From Rhea pennata (Eukaryota; Chordata; Aves; Rheiformes; Rheidae): a DNA stretch of 64,000 nucleotides. The notes below the pieces were generated by a model. It saw only the letters and a list, made by a program, of their open reading frames with translations. It was not told the DNA's origin and searched no databases. Shown in pieces: positions 56,701-64,000 of this stretch (the first letter of the stretch is position 1; every line of letters begins with the position of its first letter). Position numbers and translations under genes: made by a program. The stretch lies in assembly GCF_028389875.1 (NCBI RefSeq), contig NC_084669.1, positions 9,509,501 to 9,573,500 of the forward strand. The letters are read 5' to 3'.

Positions 56701-59700
56701 TAATGCCTTGAAGGAGCACAGAAAGGGTCCAAGTTTGCTAGCTTCGGAGGCCCACTTGCGTGCCAACAGTTGTGTTTATGGGAAGGGACTTTTTCACAGG
56801 CCAACAATTTTAATGCACACCAGGCCTTACACAATTTTTATCTCCATTTAAAATATAATGTATTTTATATGATAAAGTTTGAAGTCTGGCTTTTGTGCAT
56901 GAATGAGACAGTTTCCATAATATTTTTTAATAAGCAGAGACATTTTATTTTGATCTCATGGGGCATGAGTCAACTCCTATTTGAGGCCACTCGAGTCCTC
57001 CCAGTGACCTTCCTGGGGGCTGGCTAATTGGGCAGCAGAGGTCTGACGCACTGTAGGTGGCTGGCTAGCATGACCTGTTTAGCCTTAGGGCAACTCAAAA
57101 GAGCAGTTCAATCCAAAGAGCCTTGATTAGGAAATTACATCCATAACATTCAGTGTACTTGATGGAAAAACAATGTTTCTGCCCTAAAAAGGCACATGCC
57201 GTGACATCACAAGCCTCCCCCAGCCAAGTCAACAGCAATAGGCATTCAACCCTGCAAGATCCCTGAAGTTCACCCATCTGAAGCAGATGCCAAGTCCCTT
57301 ACTTTGAAGGCTACAGGATTTAGGGGTTCCTTGATTTGACTTAGCTCTTTGAGTGGAACAAGCATGGCCCTAGGTTGCCTGAATTACATGGATCAAATTC
57401 TGCACACTCACAAATGTAAGCAGGCTCCATGAACCTGACCCAGCCTCTCTGGGGAGTGCTGCCTGCATTGCACTGCTGCATGGCAGCACGAGCAGAGAAG
57501 TAGCACTGATTTCAGTGAAGACGACAAAACACACAGAAGATGCAAGGATGGGATCCCACTTAAATTCAGGCATGTGTTTATCCAGTGTATATGAATTTTA
57601 TTCCTCCTTCTTAAGGACTGTGGGAAGAGTAATTTCTTTTCTGGCAGATGCAAGTTTCTGCAGAGAAATCCAAGGTTCCCCAGCTCAGCAAAACTGCAGC
57701 AATTTACCTCAGCACAGAAAAGTTCCATAGGGTCAATGGGGAAAAGAGAAGACCTGGATTCAATAAAACACGTCAGACCTCAAAAGAGCAATAAACAGAA
57801 TCAGGTCCGCAGAGCTGTACATTGGGCTTCCTCACAATTTACAGAAGTTATTAATAACTTATTAGCTCTTTATTTATAAAGAGCTGCCCTTTATATATTA
57901 AGAGCTAATGATACATGTTTGTGCCACAGCACTGAGCATGTTACAATTCTATAGTCTCACAGAAAAGTGTTAGTTTAGGATGTAAATAGGATTGTGGCAA
58001 TCTATAGAGCAGGAAGTCAATTAGAAAACTCCAGTAGGTGGTAGCCTATGCCTAGGTCTGGTGCCATCAAACATGGCTTCTCTGCCTCGTAGTACTGTTC
58101 TAGAAGAGACGTGCGAATTACTCTGAGGATTGCAGGCTGCTGGCCACACGACCGGGTTCTATACCGTGGGGTCTGATAAGTAAATGGCACATGATTTGAA
58201 AATTAAGCAAGGTATTTTATGTTTGCAAAACAGCTCACAAAAGTTTTTGAAAAGCACTAGCAATGTTTATGCATTAGCTGGATGGACTTGATTACATTGC
58301 ATGCTTTGTTGGGTCAGCTCCCACCTATGCAGGAGATACTTAAGAGAGATCTGTCTCCATGAAATAAGGGAGCTAAACACAAGTGGATCTAAGCCCATCT
58401 TAGTGCTCCAGCTAGAGCCACATTGAAAATTTTTGCTAGCTGAGCTGCAGGATGTTATGGAAAATGTTGACTCAAAAGAGTTCTTGTCTGAATTTAAAGT
58501 TAGTGAAAAGCAGTGAGTGCAACTGCAGGGGAACTGGTCTCAGGAGACACCTTAGGCGCAGAGCCTAGTTGTCTGAGTCTAGTGACTGAGTGGTCCCTGG
58601 GAAGTCAGGAGGTCTTGGAGGGTGTCCAAGCCTTGCCATACACTACAGCCTGCTGCTGGGCTTCTGGACTGCCTACACAACTCAGAAAGAAATCACACAT
58701 TTCTTTCACAGATACACTGAAAGGTTGAGATGCACTGTTGACTTCAAGGTACTTCAACATTTCAAATCTGCATGGGCACCTTGATGAGACGGGGCTGAGG
58801 GTAGGAAGTGGTAGAGCATTGCCCTGAAATAGCAAAGTTTTGTTTTTCTTCCTTAAAAACCAAACTGGTGAGATAGAGTGTTAGCTTCTCACTAAGCCCA
58901 CCAACTGTGGTCCACTGTGCTTCAGGCAGATGTCTGCCTGCTGATGACAGTCTGCATTTTTTTTCCAGAAATGACTACTCACTTCAGGCTGCATAGAGAC
59001 AAGCAGCATAAATGTAAAAGAACAGTAGCTCAGCTAAAACTGCCCAGATCTCCTTTCAGATCTGCAAGAGACTTGTCCAAAGAAGGGTGAAGTTGCCCAA
59101 AACATTTCCTTGAGTTTTCTCAAACTCCTAGAATTATCAAATATGCTTTACATTGTGTGCTTTGGTTTGTGTGACTTCAAGATTTGCTCTTATAGACCTG
59201 GATTTTCTTTACATTGCACCACTTGCACTAGGTCCTGCCTTGACTTTGTTTACTTATAGGGCAACACAAAGATTCAGTCTATAAACGGTTATTGACCTGG
59301 GAAGAGAGAGTTTCTAGAATTTAAGGGTTGGGCAGTTTCTTGGAAACTGCCTTATCAGCATTGCTACAAACTGGAAGCTTTAACAACCCTTACTGAGCTG
59401 TGCTTCTCTAGTTCCTATTCCTAGAGTTTAGTATCAGCATCTGTACATGCATGCTTATTTTCCAATATGTTATTTACAACAGTTTCAGGCCAAGATTGCC
59501 ACAAAATAATGAAGCCAAGATCAATTGTTTTGCTATTACTGTAACTAGTGTCAACTAAGTCCTGAAGCAAACCAGTAAAGGAAAACATATTTCTATGCAC
59601 AGAGACTGCATAAAGACAGATGCCAAGAAACTTGCATTTCTGCTTCTGCTGATGGAGAAAGGAATTGTTTGAGTGGTTCAAGGGTTATCAGTAGAAGCAA

Positions 59701-61063
59701 AAAGATAAAATAAGAACAGAGGAGTATTTACATAGAATAGCAAGGAGTATCACCATAGCGCACTCTGGTCTCTAAGAGCAGTGGAGGATGCCTGATGGGG
59801 AATGGAAGAGTGCAGCACTCTGGGAATTTGAAACAAAACTGTACAATACATTAAAGTCTACTCTAAGAATGAGCCTGCACTTAAACAGGGATGGACTCAG
59901 TCTGAAGTTATACAGAGTCAGAATTGGCTGGTTCATCATAAACCCCATGAGAGTCCGCAGTGCTTCAAGTCTTCCCCTTCAGACCTGAGCCGGCAGCCCA
60001 GACTGGAGCTTCTGCTCCTTGTCCCTTTGAAGAGCCCTTCCTCAGCTCATCTGGGAATGCTCGACCCAGCTGTAGCAATCAGGTGATGATACTGTTAACC
60101 ATTTCCATCCCTGATAGCTTAGCAGTTTTCATCCTATGTATAATAGTCACAGGTGAAGGGCGGGAGGCTATGAGAAGTCATGTTTCAATGCTGGCTTTCT
60201 GTGAAAGCTGTGCAGAGCGTAGATTTTGCATCCTGGATCCATCCCTCTTCCCTAAGGGTGCTCAGCACAGTCATGAGGGATGACTAACGGGGAAGGAGGC
60301 AGCTAGGGAAGTCCTTTTGTGTAGACAACTCATCCCCTGCCATCACACAGGCAGATTGCTTAGCAAAGCAGGTGTCTGTGTCAGAAACAAACATCCACAG
60401 ATCTATGGACACACCACACTGTGACTTCACCTCATGCATCACTATTACAATAATCCTATTTGCTCAGTCTTGATGACTGAAGTTAACTATAACCAAGAAA
60501 AACATCAAGATTATCCTACAGCACCTGTTCCCACTGAAATGATTATTGCAAGCTGGCTGTACCAAGTGACATCCTTTAGGTGTCTCCATGAAAGCAGAAG
60601 GAGACGGAGGGTGTCCATGGCAACCTGTCAGAAGAAGTCTTCCCTCCACTTCTGCATACTCCTTTTCCAGGTATTTTCAGTGAAACAACTGGAAACTCCT
60701 GGCAGATAAAGGTCAGTCCACATGATTACTAGTGTCAGTGCTTGCAAGTCTCCAAGACACACAGTTGCTACTATGCTGCAGTTAAACAGCATTGTCTCTT
60801 GTTTGACTGTCCAACAGAGAGGCAGCATAGGAAATATGGACTGTAAGCTGCAGGGCTCAGAGGACAGACTAACTGTACAGCTAGTTGTTTTCATGCTCGT
60901 CATTCCTTATACTTTTGCTGTACAAATGAAGTACCTGCCCCACAACATTTAAAGACTGTGTTGCATTTACATTCACAATATGATAATAGCTAAAAATGAG
61001 TATGATATTTAACTGGAGAATGAAAATATTTGAATCAGAAGAAATCTGCCTAGTAACAGTATT
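53781..61063. other. Intergenic region, third part
   Basis: About 7.3 kb with no supported gene. The only clear structure is the inverted-repeat nest at 57847-57909. Open frames of 60-126 codons occur on both strands at chance levels. Confidence 0.6.
57847..57909. repeat. Nested inverted repeats
   Basis: A perfect 12-bp palindrome GTTATTAATAAC (57847-57858) is followed by an inner hairpin AGCTCTTTAT/ATAAAGAGCT (57864-57873 and 57876-57885, 2-nt spacer). The 57861-57870 arm ATTAGCTCTT also pairs perfectly with AAGAGCTAAT at 57900-57909, so two alternative hairpins share one left arm. The palindrome resembles an HNF1/homeodomain-type site. Confidence 0.75.
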
Positions 61064-61202
61064 GAATCATAGAATGGTAAGGTTGGAAGGGACCTCTGGA
61101 AGTCATCTAGTCCAACCCTGAGTGTAGCCCAAACAGGGATTGAACCCACAACCTTGGCATTAGCAATACCATGGTCTAACTAGCTGAGCTAAACCTGCCC
61201 CC
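61064..61202 (-). mobile_element. tRNA-derived SINE with a CR1 3' tail
   Basis: On the minus strand the element begins with a tRNA-like head: an A box (TTTAGCTCAGCTAGTTAGA), an anticodon-arm-like TGGTATTGCTAATGCCA, and a B box GGTTCAATCC. It then passes through GGGCTACACTCAG into a CR1 tail (GGTTGGACTAGATGACTTCC...ACCATTCTATGATTC). The tail differs only slightly from that of the CR1 copy at 9584-9640. tRNA-Ile-derived SINEs with CR1 tails are known in some birds (for example TguSINE1 of zebra finch); whether this copy belongs to that family or another is not settled, and the parent tRNA is uncertain. Confidence 0.85.
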
Positions 61203-62424
61203 ATTACATAGGAAAGCTAGAAACCCCCCAAAAAGACCAGAGAAATTTTGGCATGAATTGGTTCAGTGAGAGTGGGTAGATTGAGCAACAAGAAACCACC
61301 TCTCCTGTAGATGGAAGCCTTCTGCTTAATCCCATCTTTCAGACATGACATCTTTTCTGCTGTGCCCCCTTGCCTGGCTTCCATTTAGGATGACCTTGAT
61401 TATCAAGGTCAATGGCCAAAAAGCCACTGGACTCGGCAGCAGTGCATCTGAGAGCTGGTCCAGTGACCGGCCCCAAGGTTTGTGAACCAGCCTCTGGAAG
61501 AGAAGGGTGATATTCTAGAGGGAAGGAAGCGATCACCTATGGGCATGATATAAGTGTGAGAGCTCAAATGTAAGAAAAGTCCCGTTCGCCACTGGAGCCC
61601 AGAGAGCAGAAGGCCCTGTGACTTGGGCTGCTGCACAAATGTGTAATGCTCTGTGAGTAATGTTAATGTACTACTGTCATTGCTCGTGTGTCCGGGGATC
61701 CCTTCAAGGCAGAGTATCTCCCAGCGTGGTTACTACTCTTAGTCTCTCATGGAGAGTGCAAGGAAGGTATGATGTCCCATAAGTTGCAGAGAAGTGCTGC
61801 AGCTGCCCCTAATGCCTCCATGTCAAATGCTAACTCCTTCCTTGATCCTTCATCCACAAGGGTGTCCTCTTGTCTAGTAGAGGCTTTAGTGAACTGTAGC
61901 CACAGATGTTTCTTCTATAATGGAATGTAACATTAAACTAAACACTGGAACATGGAGACAAAGCAACAAATCGGGGAAATAATTCTTAGCTTGTAATGAA
62001 TTTTGCAAAACATAGTCAAAATTAGATTTCATTTGAACAAAAATGTATTTATTGTATCTGTCAACATTGAAAAACTATTTAAATTAAGATTTTATTTTGA
62101 ACCCTGAAGATGACCCCGAAGTGAAATGATATTTATAAATAGCTTATTATATGCCGCAGTATGAAAAATATATTTATCTTGGTGCTGTTGAGTCAAATTC
62201 ATTGTTACACAGGAATTAGTATTACCCTTTCTAATACCAACAAGAAAAAGGTATAAAACCACTGGGAGATAAATGACAACAGCTCACATCTCAGATTCTC
62301 TTGTGAAAAGGAGCATAAGGAAATGGTGCTCATTGGTGAAGACCATCTTGATGCTGAAGCTCATCTAGAACTGCGCCAAGTCAAAATGGTACCAAGCAGC
62401 AGGAGCTTTTGATCCCTGCCAGAC
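61203..62424. other. Intergenic region, fourth part
   Basis: No gene is supported. The block at about 61975-62215 is markedly AT-rich and carries MEF2-like sequence (TATTTATAAATAGC at about 62130-62143), a possible conserved non-coding element. Confidence 0.5.
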
Positions 62425-62490
62425 TGCACAGGATTGGAACCTACGATCTATTTAAAGCTGTTCTCAAGCCCTGAGCCATCTGGGCCCCCA
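62425..62490 (-). mobile_element. Possible degenerate tRNA-derived SINE head
   Basis: On the minus strand an A-box-like TGGCTCAGGGCTTGAG (62463-62478) precedes a good B box GGTTCCAATCC (62431-62441) at a tRNA-like spacing. No CR1 tail follows and no cloverleaf is complete, so this is either an old SINE fragment or chance. Confidence 0.35.
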
Positions 62491-64000
62491 TTTTAACTCA
62501 GTTACTCTGTGAATAGGTGGCTCTTTTCGAAGTCTTCATCCTGTTATTTTTGGCAATGGCTTTGACAGGATTGCAGGACTGCAGATGATTTCTTGTGTCA
62601 GCTCAACTTCAAAGTAAGAAATGTTCTGTGACCCCAATACCAAGTACAAAGCTCTGTAAAGGCTCTTCTGACAGGGCTGAATAACGTATTGTATAAATTC
62701 AGCACAGGAGTAATTACGCAGTTGTTTTACATGGCCAAGAATCTCCACGAGGCTGCTGGCGCTGGCTTCCTTGCTCGCACGCTCGCCATGCTTCGTGTGT
62801 GTCCCATTGACTTGTGCATCAAGTTAAACTACGAAGTAGTAGAGCCTGGATTTTAAGGCATGCTTTTAGATATTTTAGACAGCTGAATTTTCAGCAGGGA
62901 GGCTGGCTCTTGCAAGAGGAGACAGGTTCAGGCACTGAGGGCTGAGCATGATGCCCCCAGGCCAGGGTGGGGAAGAAGGCGAGCCCTGTAGGGCCCCAAT
63001 ACACACGCTGACCAAACAACGTGGTTTTAGGGGTTGTTTTACAAAACCTTCTTTTAATCACAGAAAGGATCAGAATGTTTCTCCTTGGATGTTTCAGTCT
63101 TTGAACCTCTGCTAGAGCAGACTGGATTCCTTTACCCAGGCCTCATTAATATCCCATTAAAAAAAAAAGATAAATGTTATCCTTTCTTGGAGCCAAGTAG
63201 AGTCAGAGCACTCCACTCTGGTCATGTCTGTGGTGACAGCCCAGATAGCTACAGATGTAGGGAGCAGAGAAGACAGGTGGTGATACACTATCACAAATGC
63301 AGTCAGTCAGGATGTTGGCTGACAGTAAATCATGCTGCAAACCAGACTTGCTGCTCCGGTGTGCATATGGGGCTGTCACTGAAGGGCAGAAAGCCAAGCA
63401 GGCGACTGTGGATAATGTGGCAAAGCAGCCCTGGAGAGGGAAGATGGAGGCTTGCCGGGAGTGCTGAGTCCCACGCGGTGGGAGGCTCAGAGCGGCAGCA
63501 GCTAGGAGCCACATGGTGGCATGGGGGAGATAAGGCTCTTGATGGATGGATCTCAAAAGGCTTGAAGGTTTTTGTTCTGTTTGGCTAAGCAGCCAAATGT
63601 TAGCTCAGATAAGCTTCAGAAATGCATCTGATCTGAAACCCTTTGTATCTAAAAAGCAGGGATGGAAATAGCACAAGAGAATTCCTCTGGCTACAGCAGT
63701 TCCTGGGCTTTTCCTCATCAGCATCAGCAAGTCTAGACTCACCCACACAAGCAAAAAGATAAGCCAGTTTTAACAGTGAGCCTTTTCCTGAATCTCAGGC
63801 TGTTGGCTGTGCCAGGGCACCAACCCTGCCTAGGAGTTTGGTGGCTAAGAAGAGAGATGGTCCTTCATTTTGAATGAGATATGTTTGGTCATACTCCACA
63901 GTTAGTCCTCTTGCTCTACACAGCTGTTGTACTAGCTTAGCTACGGTGGTTCAAAAGATTGTTATGGAAATGACCTCACTAACATTTGCATGTATCTTAC
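62491..64000. other. Intergenic region, last part
   Basis: No gene is recognised up to the window end. A short A10 run lies near 63159-63168. A 167-codon plus-strand frame at 63085-63588 has no recognisable family. Confidence 0.6.

Noticed and set aside
61125..61202. Functional tRNA gene on the minus strand
   Set aside because: A and B boxes are present, but the acceptor stem is not complementary, the anticodon loop is unclear, and a CR1 tail follows directly. This is a SINE head, not a tRNA gene.
63085..63588. 167-codon plus-strand open frame near the window end
   Set aside because: No recognised homology; it overlaps a minus-strand frame of similar quality.

Overview
The window is ordinary vertebrate nuclear DNA, most likely from a bird. 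It is AT-rich with one CpG island. It carries a CR1 LINE of avian type with the octamer-like CR1 3' end, degenerate older CR1 copies, and a tRNA-derived SINE that ends in a CR1 tail. There is one multi-exon gene with GT-AG introns. I see no bacterial, plasmid, phage or CRISPR features. The exact bird lineage cannot be fixed from the sequence.

The one gene I can support is CCDC186 (C10orf118 in human), on the + strand across about 0.43-42.09 kb. A GC-rich, TATA-less CpG-island promoter (about 215-1000) with GC boxes and a YY1-type element leads into a non-coding first exon ending near 533. A 16.4 kb first intron follows, holding the 3' end of a CR1 element at about 8868-9646. Fifteen coding exons then run from an ATG at 16926 to a TAA at 38107-38109. 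Joined in frame they give 919 residues: an acidic, Ser/Thr-rich N-terminus (about 1-140), two short conserved motifs (about 157-195), a long charged coiled coil (about 210-730), a Ser-rich linker (about 735-765) and a conserved C-terminal coiled-coil region. The 3' UTR probably reaches a canonical AATAAA at 42065, with a possible early poly(A) signal at 38486.

From about 42.1 kb to the end I find no gene. In human the region beyond the CCDC186 3' end leads to ADRB1 in convergent orientation, but no ADRB1 sequence is visible here. This tract holds a degenerate minus-strand CR1 (about 52060-52310), an old repeat-like stretch (about 53640-53780), the tRNA/CR1 SINE (61064-61202), a weaker tRNA-like segment (about 62425-62490), simple repeats and a compact nest of inverted repeats (57847-57909).

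I did not find an undescribed multi-gene system. The observations most worth a second look are: the SINE whose 3' tail nearly matches that of the CR1 copy in the same window; a strong-Kozak upstream ORF in exon 1, in frame with and just before the CCDC186 start if the proximal donor is used; a run of six frame-preserving coiled-coil exons; a single-nucleotide-loop G-quadruplex motif in intron 5; and the nested palindromes in the intergenic region.
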